Shown one piece after another: positions 21,122-31,130 of a stretch of 64,000 nucleotides of DNA. How positions within the stretch are numbered: position 1 is the stretch's first letter; each line of letters starts with the position of its first letter. Origin of the DNA: Icerya purchasi (taxonomy: Eukaryota; Arthropoda; Insecta; Hemiptera; Monophlebidae); NCBI GenBank assembly GCA_039619475.1, contig CM077116.1, positions 248,009,440 through 248,073,439 on the forward strand. The letters run 5' to 3'. Position numbers and translations under genes: made by a program. The notes below the pieces were generated by a model, which was given only the letters and a program-made list of their open reading frames with translations, was not told the DNA's origin and made no database searches.

Positions 21122-22357
21122 ATGGAACATATATTACAAATTGATTCTGCAAATGCAGTTATTGACGAAACAATAGCAGCTTACGAAATACATACACATA
21201 AACCGTATGCGAGTTCAAGATTTGGTCCTGGCGATGAAATACGTATACCAGTTCAGCAAAAAGATGTTATTACTTTACCATCGGAAAGTTATTTACTTCT
21301 ACAAGGTACAGTTTCACCGTCAGTAGATTTTTCAATGAATGGACCTTTATTTCTATTCACAGAGCTACGCTACGAAATTAATGGAACTATCATAGAATGT
21401 GTGCGGCAACCGGGAATTACAACTCTTGTACGTAGATTATTATGTTCGAAGAATATCAAATCAGATTACAATTACAGTACATGCGCTCTAAATACAGAAG
21501 AATTGAAAGTATTTACACGAGAAGTGACTGATACATCAAGCCCTTCAACATCATCAGGTTCTGGAGCTAAATTGATGTTGGAATTTCAATTTATTATCCC
21601 TTTACGCTACATATTCAGTTTTGCGGAAGATTACAGACGTGCAATTGTACACGCAACACAAGAAATTATTCTCATCCGTGCAAACAATGACAAAAATGGA
21701 TTTACTGCAACAGCTGATAAAGCAATTAATGTAACATTTCAAACCGTCGCCTGGCAACTGCCTTTTGTTAAACTGAGTGATCGAGCAAAAATATCTTTAC
21801 TTAATCGAATAAAGAAGATAAAGCAAGCACCTATACAGTTTAGAGCGTGGACTCTTTCGCATCAACCATCTCTGCCCACTATTTCCGAGCATAGCTGGGT
21901 TATCAAATCAACTTCGACTGTAGAACGTCCTCGCTTCATCATTATTGGATTCCAGACGAATAAACAAAATGATTTAACCAAAGATGTCTCTACATTTGAT
22001 CACATTAATGTAACTGAGATTTGCGCATATATAAATTCAACAAGATATCCTTACGAAGTGATGAATTTAGATTTTGAACGGAAAAGATTTGGTAATCTAT
22101 ACATGTTATATGCGAATTTTCAAACAATGTATTATGGAAAGGATCCACCGCATCCGGCAGTTAGTGTAGATTCATTTCTCAGTAAATATCCGCTTTTTAT
22201 TATACCGTGTAATTTTCAAAATGAACTCTTAAATGACGGTAGTCCGCTACAGATTAGAGTAGATTTTAAGACCCACGATAACGTACCTGCAAACACCTCA
22301 TGTTATGCTGTTATAATACACGATAAATCAACCAGTTATAATGTGCTGGAATTGTAA
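21122..22357 (+). CDS. Major capsid protein (double jelly roll)
   Basis: The 411-residue protein forms the main capsid lattice in this family, by comparison with known Polinton hexon-type proteins. Visible conserved blocks are KPYASSRFGPGDEIRIPV, ITLPSESYLLLQGTV, FLFTELRYEINGTIIE, FIIPLRYIFSFAEDYRRAI, NVTFQTVAWQLPFV, and FIIIGFQT near 275. A long C-terminal strand region follows, including YPYEVMNLDFERKR. The two similar strand-rich halves fit two jelly rolls. There is no signal peptide or membrane segment. The frame is complete from ATG to TAA, arguing for recent activity. It is the largest gene of the rightward cluster. Confidence 0.9.
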   Translation: MEHILQIDSANAVIDETIAAYEIHTHKPYASSRFGPGDEIRIPVQQKDVITLPSESYLLLQGTVSPSVDFSMNGPLFLFTELRYEINGTIIECVRQPGITTLVRRLLCSKNIKSDYNYSTCALNTEELKVFTREVTDTSSPSTSSGSGAKLMLEFQFIIPLRYIFSFAEDYRRAIVHATQEIILIRANNDKNGFTATADKAINVTFQTVAWQLPFVKLSDRAKISLLNRIKKIKQAPIQFRAWTLSHQPSLPTISEHSWVIKSTSTVERPRFIIIGFQTNKQNDLTKDVSTFDHINVTEICAYINSTRYPYEVMNLDFERKRFGNLYMLYANFQTMYYGKDPPHPAVSVDSFLSKYPLFIIPCNFQNELLNDGSPLQIRVDFKTHDNVPANTSCYAVIIHDKSTSYNVLEL

Positions 22358-22471
22358 ATGAATGCAGGTCTGATATTTTTAGTTTTAGTATTAAGTTGAA
22401 TGTGTTCGAGTAATGTTGTTTAAAGTCTAAGTTAAATTTTTGTTTTACATGATTTTATTTATTTTTAATTT

Positions 22472-22477
22472 AATAAA
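22472..22477 (+). promoter_or_regulatory. Candidate polyadenylation signal after the major capsid gene
   Basis: AATAAA lies about 115 bp after the capsid stop codon and 44 bp before the next start codon. Confidence 0.4.
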
Positions 22478-22520
22478 GTTTTTTATTTCGTAAAGTTTTC
22501 TCTTTCTGTTTTCCACTACA

Positions 22521-23462
22521 ATGAGTAATATGTGTGATGTTATAATCGATTTTCAGTGTTTTAAAAATAATGATAACGCGTACATTATTAAGGAGCTTGT
22601 AATCTTAACTTTAGATGGTGAAATACAATTTCATCGTGTTTATAAACCACCATTTGATTGGAATATATTATCTATTAATAAAAGACGTTCAAATTTTTGG
22701 CTCACACGAAATTATCATTCCATTCCGTGGAATGCTGGAGATTCCAATTATAGAAATATATCTATCGATTTGGAAAATGTTTTAATTAGTTTACAACCTT
22801 TAAAAATTTACGTCAAAGGAGATTGCAAAATTGAAACTATATGGGAAAAATTGATGGAGACAACGCTTACAGATTATGAAATAATTAATTTAGAAGCACG
22901 TTACGGTATGCCAAATTTGAGAAATTTAAATAATAAGTACAATGCTATATCGAGTACTGTAAAATGTGGCGCACACACTGATGGAAGAATTAACGTATGC
23001 TCATTACAAAACGCACATGTAATGATGAAATGGTACGATATGAACGTGAGACCTGTTTTATCTGCAATAAAATATCCGTTACAGCAAATGTTGCAGAAAG
23101 TTACTGCAGAAACATTAATTTCCGAGTGCCCAGATAAAATTTGTGATTTTTACGATAAATTACCGGAATCATTGAAGAAAAACGAAAATGTTAAAAAATG
23201 TTTGCCGTGTTTTAAACATCATAGATTTGATATACCCGATTCGTTGCAGCTCAGCACAACTCATCCTACCTTAATTAAAGATTGTAAACAGTGTGGACGT
23301 AAAAATGTAGCAGATTTTTTGCGGGATATGTACCCTGAAACTTTAGGGAAAGATTTTAATAATGAAGATCAAGCAGTATTAGAAGAAAATATAGTTTGCG
23401 ATTGTGATGGTCCTGAACCTACAACAATTAAAATTTCAGCTCATAAAATTTTTGATTTTTAA
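22521..23462 (+). CDS. Uncharacterised Polinton protein, possible DEDD-nuclease-like fold
   Basis: No confident family name. The N-terminus CDVIIDFQCFKNNDNAYIIKE (Asp10, Gln12, Glu25) looks like the first strand and acidic motif of an RNase H-like/DEDD exonuclease. IYVKGDCKIETIW (about 97-109), NLEARYGMPNL (about 123-133) and CGAHTDGRINVCSLQNAHVMMKW trimmed around His152 could represent the later motifs. The usual DxE of motif I is DxQ here, so catalysis is doubtful. Cys227/Cys230 (KCLPC) and Cys255/Cys258 (DCKQC) could form a zinc ribbon. The C-terminal 50 residues are acidic. It ends the rightward cluster, and AATAAA at 23511 follows. It could be a nuclease, a nucleic-acid-binding decoy or a structural protein. 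Confidence 0.7.
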   Translation: MSNMCDVIIDFQCFKNNDNAYIIKELVILTLDGEIQFHRVYKPPFDWNILSINKRRSNFWLTRNYHSIPWNAGDSNYRNISIDLENVLISLQPLKIYVKGDCKIETIWEKLMETTLTDYEIINLEARYGMPNLRNLNNKYNAISSTVKCGAHTDGRINVCSLQNAHVMMKWYDMNVRPVLSAIKYPLQQMLQKVTAETLISECPDKICDFYDKLPESLKKNENVKKCLPCFKHHRFDIPDSLQLSTTHPTLIKDCKQCGRKNVADFLRDMYPETLGKDFNNEDQAVLEENIVCDCDGPEPTTIKISAHKIFDF

Positions 23463-23510
23463 ACTTTTTTTGTTTGTATTTTTTCTTATATTTTAGTTGT
23501 ACATTTTTTG

Positions 23511-23516
23511 AATAAA
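23511..23516 (+). promoter_or_regulatory. Candidate polyadenylation signal ending the rightward cluster
   Basis: AATAAA lies about 50 bp after the stop codon of the last rightward gene. Confidence 0.45.
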
Positions 23517-24028
23517 TGTATATATAATTTTCGAAAATGAGTATTTTTTCATTTTCTTCTTCTTCTTCTAGTTTATGTTTAATATTGAAACAGAACATAT
23601 ATATGTAGATAATTATAAAATTTAAATAAACAACAAGTAAATGAATGAGTAAGTACAAAAAAAAATGTATTTTACATATATACAAACATATAAATGAATT
23701 TTTATTATAATACATATAATAATATACAATGATAATGGAAAAAAATATATATGTATAAAAATATGCATTATAATCAGCATTCTGCATAATAGTATATATA
23801 AATGACAATCCAAGCATTTGGATTCATTTCTGAGTTCATTTTTATTAAATCAATAATCCTTATTGTAGGTGGGGGACACCTACACCCCTTGTTTTTATGT
23901 ACAAATTGCTTTAAAAATTGATTGAATGGCACAAATGGAGGTAAGTTTTTTCGTTGGCTCACACGAATAGCTAATAACTGTTTAGACTCCATTTCTTTTT
24001 TTTTTCTGAAACAAACCCTATCAGATAG

Positions 24029-24074
<46 letters not shown>

Positions 24075-24164
24075 AAAATGGTAACATTAAAAAATAAAAA
24101 AATATAAAACAATTAATAAGAAATATGGGAAAAGATATGTATTAAAAATTTTTAAATTATAAAG
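23517..24164. other. AT-rich gap with a TA microsatellite
   Basis: The gap between the convergent clusters contains an uninterrupted TA run at about 24029-24071. One minus-strand frame (ATG at 23992, ending 23774, 72 codons, starting MESKQLLAIRVSQRKN) has protein-like composition in its middle, but I find no family. It may be the last piece of the broken F-box gene or noncoding. Confidence 0.4.
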
Positions 24165-24635
24165 TTATTTGTTTTTAAAATTCCCTCGATACTCTTTATA
24201 TTTTATTATCTCTGCACTAGGACTAAAATGTATTACAGATTTATATACATAAATTTTGCATAGTGATCCATATTTATCCACATCATCAAATAAGATCATG
24301 ACATGATCAAAAAATGTTTTCAAATTAATTGCTCTGTTGTATTGACCACAATGTGAAAAAATAAATCTCCTTATCCCTTGTTTATATGCTGGGATTAGGT
24401 ACAATTTTATGTGAACATCGCTCAATTTATAAAAAACATACAGCCTCTGTTAATTCCCTAAAAGCTATATTACCTCCATCATTACTAATTTTTTTTCATT
24501 ATCAACAATACACATCCTTTTTCATAGTATAGGCATCTTATAGAAATGTTTATTGACTCAGGCTAAATTTATAATTTCAATGACTTCCATATAACTAATA
24601 ATTTCTTCAATCATCTCATTTGGCAATTTTTCCAT
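24165..24635 (-). pseudogene. Broken F-box gene carried by the Polinton
   Basis: From the minus-strand ATG at 24635 the frame reads MEKLPNEMIEEIISYMEVIE then IINLA, a good F-box start. It is interrupted by TGA at 24558 and then continues VNKHFYKM in the same frame, as an F-box would. More stops follow. A second open piece at 24165-24425 (KLYLIPAYKQGIRRFIF, then NLKTFFDHVMILFDD) may be the rest of the protein. F-box proteins recruit substrates to SCF ubiquitin ligases. As mobile-element cargo it could have served to redirect host protein turnover (inference). Acquisition from the host is likely because F-box genes are not core Polinton genes. The gene is no longer intact. Confidence 0.6.
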
Positions 24636-24859
24636 ATTAATCCTATAGAGGAATAGAAATTTATTCTTTTGTACTATTTTTTTTAATAAAATTAATAATT
24701 TTTTATTTTCTGTAATGAATGAATATATATGTTGAGAAAGGATCAAGATTAATATATACATAGAAATATATACATACACAAAATATATACATAAAAAAAT
24801 ATACATACATATACAAAAATATATAGGAAATACAAATATATACACAAAAAAATTATAAT

Positions 24860-27800
24860 CTACCTTAATCTAACGCGTTTTGTGGGGGGTTCGCCATCAT
24901 CATCAATATTGACTAGATCCTTATGCCCAATGGCTAATGTATTAATATTATTTGATAAAATTACACGTTTGTCGTCAAGGTCCGAGATCGCTAACTTAGA
25001 TAGCTTAACAGTATAAAGCTTGTGATCAAAACTACGGATAGAGTATCCAGTCCTATAATTAGCGCTGGTCACTCGACCATCTCCAAAAATGCAGTCTTTA
25101 TAATTTTGGAATGATATTTCATTTTTGGTCACTGAATGGGGGACACCCTTACACTTGGTAATTACGTTAGTGCTGCTTACTTTAACGCTATATACTTTTG
25201 AGCGTAATGCTACAAAAGCCTCAATCGGTGCTCCATTAAGTTCATCTTTGAACTTGCCCAAAACTTTTTTATTCTGAATACTATAACAAGGATGAGATGG
25301 AGGATAATCAGACGTATCAAAATACGAAAGATTATTCTTCATATCATCATATACATTTGGTGTAATTATATTATAAATAAAACTGTCGGTGTCCATATAC
25401 AACAGTTGTAGTTTATTTACGTTATAATAGGGTAGCATTACGTTATAATGAAAATCGTACATGGTTACTTTACTGAGATCTAATATAGCCATGCCGATGT
25501 AAAGTGGTTTGTCAAAAAATAATTTTGTAGGAGCCCGTCGAATGAGACATAGGAATGGATCTTCTATAAAGATATTTCGGTCCTTGAACGACGGCTTACC
25601 AACAAGTTTCGTAAACTTCCTTTCATCACAAATTAGCTTTACGTTTAGTCTCTTTCTGATATCCTCCATTGTCTTGCCGAAAACACTATTATTCGCTAAT
25701 TTGTAAAGGTTTTTATGAAACTCATTGGTAGCCTGTTGACGTAGATGGGTATTTAAATCTATATAGGGTTTCAGCCAGGGAGACTGCTTAAAACTAATAG
25801 CGCGATGAATTTTCTTTAATATTAATCCCTGGCTGAGGGCTAATTTTAAATAATTTATATGAATAATATAATTACATTTATCCTCCAACGTTGCCACAAG
25901 TTTTTTAACACTCCCCTTTTGTGACACACATTTTGACTGTGGACAGAAAGGGAGTGCATTATGAACATTATGTAATGTTGGAGGATAGACTAAATCTACT
26001 TCTAAAACATAACCTAAGTCCCCATCTACGTCGATAGCGTTAATATCTAAATGAGATATCTCATCAGCTGTCAGCCAATGGAATCCTCCATATGGTAACG
26101 GCTTCGACATCGCATGACCATATAAATTATTCGCATCTAAATATAAAATATAATTATTAGACGTGGATGATGATGATGGCGAGGATGATGCTGAGGTGCT
26201 AGCAGAGGAAGAGGAGGAAGAGGAGGAGACTAGAGGATTACTCGCCTCACAGTACCGCTGTACCGCCTGGGTCAATCCACCCCGAATCCCAGCCTCAAAG
26301 AACATGAGCATCTCATAATCTGTGAGAAGCTCAAGTTCTATACCAGTATACTTCAGCATGGCTTGGAAGCTGAGACTTGGAGCAGTATACATCCAGGCGG
26401 GGTCAATCTTATATATTCTAAGACAACTACTCCTGAAATTTTCAAACACGTCGGTCAGCAGGAGAACATCTGTGCGGAGATATGCATCACTGTACTCACC
26501 CAAGGTTTGTACATTGAGCGCCTCCCACACCTGCTGAGCGTGCCTGTAAGATTCTTCAGAAATAGTTGTCTTAGTTAGCAAACTGTAAAAGGCAGAGCGT
26601 GGTGGTAAATTAGTCTCCTCCAGTACTGAAGGGCCTGTGCAATACTCATATGGGAAATAACCTTTTTTACGCAGAATGGGAAATAAGGAAGGATTACTGA
26701 TATGACATAGAGTGTAGTGGAATGCATCATCTGGCAAGTATGACGCTAGCCTCTCCAAACTGCTAGCCATAAACTGAAAAGAGTCAACAAACCTCAGCTG
26801 CATCCTCTTAGGTACCACCTGCTTGCTGAAGCCCTTGTACCTCTCTTCAGTAATAGCTAGCACATCAATGTCTTTGGTATCATAGGCTAGCTCCCGTATA
26901 ATGAGATGAGAGTCATAACCTGCCAGATTGTGGATAAATACAGGCAGAAAATGAGGCAGTTGATATAGGATATTACAAGAGTTATGCGCCAGACCCCTGT
27001 ACTTTCCTGTAATATGGTCATGATCTATGACCCGCTCATCCCTCGCTAGCACAGGCTTTTCACATATGTGGCAAGTAGTCGCCCTATCATATGCCTCCTT
27101 CTCAGCATCATCCATCTGGACAGGGGTATTCTGCTGATAGATGCTGGCAATGATTTTGGCATCATCCACTAAAGATTCTCTGAATTTACGTGCAGCATCA
27201 GGTCCACGGTATAACCTTGGCTGCATCATATAATCAGGGAGGATGCCATCACCCACACGTGACACCACCAGATAACAGAAACTCATTGGCTCGTGTCTGT
27301 GTATTTTTTCTGTATAGGAGTACTGCTCTTGGTGGTGGACTCGTCGTTGATGTCCATTTTCTTCTTCTATATTGTCAGTGTGGGTGTCATCACCAACATC
27401 GTCAGCAGACCTCTCTACCGGCTTAAGGAAGCACTCGAAATCAGCATAGACCACAAACGGGACCTCCTGCATATATTTATATTTGTCGAACTTGAGAATG
27501 TTCTTCCCAGGCTGCGGCATTTCTACGGCGACTGGCTCCCGCTCCTTGCATAGCTGCTTATGTTTTTCCATCCGTGCTTCATCATGAACATGCCATAAAC
27601 AGCGACGACATATGTGAAGATGGCTACAATATTTTGTAATCTGCCGCGCTACCAGTCGCCCAAGGTCTTTGATATAGCAAAAATGCCGCACATCCCCATT
27701 CTTCAACAACAGGAGGTCTGTGTGATCTAGCCTTTCCTCCTTTGCAATCCGGTGAGGGTATATTATATCATCCTTCTCGATGGCATAAACATTGATGGAA

Positions 27801-28471
27801 CAAGATGGATTGTTCTTTTCAAATGTTATAATATCATCCATCGAGGCAGGAAAATTCACCCCTGTCCAGTTATATTTATTGATAAGTTCCAGGTTTCCTA
27901 AATATTTACTAACTCTCTGGGCATCTTTAGGAATGAACTTAGCCAGCATGGCATATTGGAAGCAGAAGTCGTCCTTATTCTGCACGTTTACTACTGCCTT
28001 CCTTGCAGCAATCTTCCCAGGTAGAGGGATGTGGGATGATGCGCGAGTGAGCATGTTTCGAAAATTTAATTTTATCTCCAAATACTCGATGGAACTCACA
28101 CACCAACCTGACCCCTCTACATGTTCCAGCTTGTCTGCAAGCTCCAGAATGCGACCTGTGGCTTGTTCGTACCAAGCTTCAAAGTCATCCCCATCATGAA
28201 GCAAGTCACTATTTGTGGGAAAATACATAGGTTTTGTTACTTTTGTCCCAGCAACATCAGTAGCACGTCGATACCGGCAGTACAGCACAAGACCGCATTT
28301 TAAACCTGTGCGAATATCCCGTCGAAGAATGGATAATACTTCGGTAGAAATATTCTCTAGGAACTTGTCTATGTTGACCAGCTTCCGGTTATCATTTATT
28401 AGTCGGTGGGTATCATATCTGTTCTTGTGATATCTGGTTACAGTTTCAACATGATAGCCAGTTGGTGCCAT
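24860..28471 (-). CDS. Protein-primed family B DNA polymerase of the Polinton
   Basis: This 1203-residue enzyme replicates the element. The N-terminal region has Cys/His pairs at about 288-308 (CRRCLWHVH...KHKQLC). Exonuclease motifs follow: VVYADFECF (Asp344, Glu346), HNLAGYDSHLI (Asp520) and YLRTDVLLLTDVFENF (Asp668). Between them at about 464-500 lies an HNH/endonuclease VII-like module with CHIC and DHDHITGKYRGLAHNSC. Polymerase motifs are LYLDANNLYGHAM (A, Asp779), LYKLANNSVFGKTM (B, about 922-935) and LLYMDTDSF (C, Asp1027, Asp1029). A Ser-rich low-complexity stretch at 749-771 sits just before motif A. The length is normal and no stop or frameshift breaks the frame, so it may still be functional. 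Confidence 0.96.
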   Translation of the reverse strand: MAPTGYHVETVTRYHKNRYDTHRLINDNRKLVNIDKFLENISTEVLSILRRDIRTGLKCGLVLYCRYRRATDVAGTKVTKPMYFPTNSDLLHDGDDFEAWYEQATGRILELADKLEHVEGSGWCVSSIEYLEIKLNFRNMLTRASSHIPLPGKIAARKAVVNVQNKDDFCFQYAMLAKFIPKDAQRVSKYLGNLELINKYNWTGVNFPASMDDIITFEKNNPSCSINVYAIEKDDIIYPHRIAKEERLDHTDLLLLKNGDVRHFCYIKDLGRLVARQITKYCSHLHICRRCLWHVHDEARMEKHKQLCKEREPVAVEMPQPGKNILKFDKYKYMQEVPFVVYADFECFLKPVERSADDVGDDTHTDNIEEENGHQRRVHHQEQYSYTEKIHRHEPMSFCYLVVSRVGDGILPDYMMQPRLYRGPDAARKFRESLVDDAKIIASIYQQNTPVQMDDAEKEAYDRATTCHICEKPVLARDERVIDHDHITGKYRGLAHNSCNILYQLPHFLPVFIHNLAGYDSHLIIRELAYDTKDIDVLAITEERYKGFSKQVVPKRMQLRFVDSFQFMASSLERLASYLPDDAFHYTLCHISNPSLFPILRKKGYFPYEYCTGPSVLEETNLPPRSAFYSLLTKTTISEESYRHAQQVWEALNVQTLGEYSDAYLRTDVLLLTDVFENFRSSCLRIYKIDPAWMYTAPSLSFQAMLKYTGIELELLTDYEMLMFFEAGIRGGLTQAVQRYCEASNPLVSSSSSSSSASTSASSSPSSSSTSNNYILYLDANNLYGHAMSKPLPYGGFHWLTADEISHLDINAIDVDGDLGYVLEVDLVYPPTLHNVHNALPFCPQSKCVSQKGSVKKLVATLEDKCNYIIHINYLKLALSQGLILKKIHRAISFKQSPWLKPYIDLNTHLRQQATNEFHKNLYKLANNSVFGKTMEDIRKRLNVKLICDERKFTKLVGKPSFKDRNIFIEDPFLCLIRRAPTKLFFDKPLYIGMAILDLSKVTMYDFHYNVMLPYYNVNKLQLLYMDTDSFIYNIITPNVYDDMKNNLSYFDTSDYPPSHPCYSIQNKKVLGKFKDELNGAPIEAFVALRSKVYSVKVSSTNVITKCKGVPHSVTKNEISFQNYKDCIFGDGRVTSANYRTGYSIRSFDHKLYTVKLSKLAISDLDDKRVILSNNINTLAIGHKDLVNIDDDGEPPTKRVRLR

Positions 28472-28859
28472 TTTTCAAAAAAAAACTTGAGAACTAAATT
28501 AAACAGTAACAAAAATACCATCAGACTAAAAGAAATTCACTGTTGAAGAGTGTATTTATACTTTTTTGAAAGTTTGATATATGGCTTAATTTCACTCTCA
28601 TTTCAGAATAATTTCAGCATAAATAAAGCATGTTTTATCTCAATTTCCCTAACTATTTGTATAACTATCTATATAGGCACTAGGTAAGAGAAAGATTATT
28701 AATAGGCTTTGATTTATATGGATTTTTAAATGTAAAATCATAATAACATAACACTATGTGAAATTTATAGAAATATACACAATAACATGAAATATTATGA
28801 AAAAAAAAAAAAAAAACATATGTACTCAACATTTTAATTATAAAAAAATCAGACAAAAT

Positions 28860-30080
28860 TATAATTTTTTTATTCCGTGTGTTGAAAATTTTTCTAAGGA
28901 GTATGATTTAAACATATGATGAAATATAAATTGTTCATGTGTGTGTTGAAATATATCTATTACTTATATTTATTTCAAGTATTAACAATTTTTCCCGAAA
29001 GGACATGATTTTTTTTTTGAATAAATATGTAGTGACATCCCTAATTTTTTTAATATTAATCTTATTAAATGTCGAAAAAAAAAAAAAAAAAAAAAAAATG
29101 AAATCGATAATTCGATACATTTCAGATTCTGTGTTGTGACTGACTATTCAGATATACAAAGATAAAAAATTTTTCCGGCATAGGTTAATGGGTGATTATT
29201 TTCAATAATTATCCTAATCAATATGATTTTTTTAATTTTTCATTTTATAATACATGTTTCGTTAGAAGCCGTCTGTTTATATCTTAACTCTTTTATATAC
29301 ATAATGTTGCTAAGGATGTTACAAATAATATAAATTTTTTCGTCTGAAAATATGTATCGTTTGTAAGTATATATAAATATTTCTATTATTCGGTCGTTTG
29401 TTAATTTTGAGAAGGAAAAAAAAAAAACATCGAAGGGATGATATTATTAAATTATTTCACGTATTGAAAAATTTCATGATAAATATGAATTTAAATAAAT
29501 GACTTACATTTACAATTATAAACAAGCAAATATAAATTATTCATGTATGTTTATAGAAATAGATCGATTGATTACTTACATATATTTTGAGTATTAAAAA
29601 TTTTTCCCGTAAGAATATGATCTCGAATAAATATATTATTTTCGATTGAAAGTGTTTGAGAATAGGTATCGTATGTATACATGTATTATCCATCGTTCAT
29701 TTTTTAATATAGAAAAGAAAAGTATATCGATCGGATGAAATTATTAAATTACGTTTTATGTATTAAAAACTTTCTCGAAGAGTACGAATTTAAATAAATT
29801 ACGTACATTTACAATTATAAACAAGCAAATATAAATTGTTCACGTGTATATTGATTACACGTCTTTATTTTTGAGTATTAAAAATTTTTTCCGTAAGAAT
29901 ATGATTTCGAATAAATAACATATATTATTTTAGATTGAAAGTGTTTGAAAATATGTATTTTCTGTATGCTTATAAAAATATCTATTATACTAATTTAGAA
30001 AAAGAAAAGAAAAAATTAGCGTTTGTTCAAAGTTATAAATTTTATTCTGTGAAAATTGATCTAAAAATATGATTTTTGAA
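28860..30080. repeat. Diverged tandem repeat, period about 300 bp, within the Polinton
   Basis: AAATATAAATTGTTCATGTG recurs in variants near 28923, 29529 and 29828. TATTAAAAATTTTTCCCGTAAG recurs near 28979, 29591 and 29876, and GAAAATATGTATCGT near 29346, 29660 and 29948. Spacings of about 290-313 bp give roughly four copies, with parts of one copy poorly conserved. No coding role is seen. Confidence 0.65.
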
Positions 30081-30839
30081 TAAATATTTTTGATTAAATG
30101 AAGTATCGTGAAATATATTCGAAATATGAACTTTTATAATTCAACATAATCAATTGCACATTTCGAAAATTTAGTAAATAAATATATGTTCTTAGAATTC
30201 AACATTGTAAATGTATATACATATATAGAAAAAAGAATACAACACAGTTTTCGTTTATTTTAAATACACATAAAATAAATATGAGTCAATAATAAACGTG
30301 GAAATAAATAAAAATATACCACATTTGAAAAGTTTAAATAATGAGTCGTAAGAAGAATGTTTTTTTTTTTTCAAAATGAATAGTAATAATCAAAAATGAA
30401 AATAAATAAAAGAGTTGTAAAAGATTACTTTTGAACAAAATAAAAAAAATTAAATTATCAAATCAAGTATGAAATGTAGTAGATTAAGGTATGAAATGTG
30501 AAATGTGAAAAATATATTAAAAATCGGAATCTAAAAATGAAATGGTTTGTAAATATATTTATTTTTATGAAATTGTGATGAAAAAAAAAACAAAAATAAT
30601 TACTGATTGTATTTTGTAGACTTCAAATGTGATATATCTTGCGTATAAGTATAAAATATTTCAAGTACTTACTGAAAAAAGAGAAAAAGATCCAGAAAAT
30701 CGAATTGGTTTTTCAATATCTTCGACTACTTTTTCGGATACCTTCACTATTTATTTTTAAAACTGCTCCATGTCCCATCAACAATTCCAGTTAAAGAAAC
30801 AAATTAAAAGATAAGATTAGTATAATGAAAAATAACACG

Positions 30840-31130
30840 ATAACATTTCTATCATATTCAAAATAAATAACTTCGCATATGAATGATTAAATAAAAATGT
30901 TCAATAGTTTCAAAAATATGTGGAATAATTCAACATGTGAATATAGCAAAAATTAAAATAATAATGTTCCGAAAGTATAAACGTTTCTATCAGTTTCAAA
31001 ATAATTACATTCGTATGTGGACGAATATAACAATAATTAAATTTCTATCGCTTTCAAAATAATTTTACATATGTGTGGACTGTAAATTTAAAATTTCCAA
31101 TAGTTTCTAAATAATCTTGTATGAGATAAT
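30840..31130. repeat. Diverged short tandem repeat, period about 50-60 bp
   Basis: Variants of TTTCTATCAGTTTCAAAATAATT followed by CATATGTGGA-like sequence occur near 30846, 30900, 30986, 31047 and 31096. There are about five imperfect copies in direct orientation. Function is unknown. Confidence 0.55.

Noticed and set aside
23428..23817. 129-codon minus-strand frame near the end of the rightward cluster
   Set aside because: Tyr/Ile/Lys-rich low-complexity translation of AT repeats. It overlaps the 3' end of a real gene in antisense.
27792..28199. 135-codon plus-strand frame
   Set aside because: It is antisense to the intact DNA polymerase gene.
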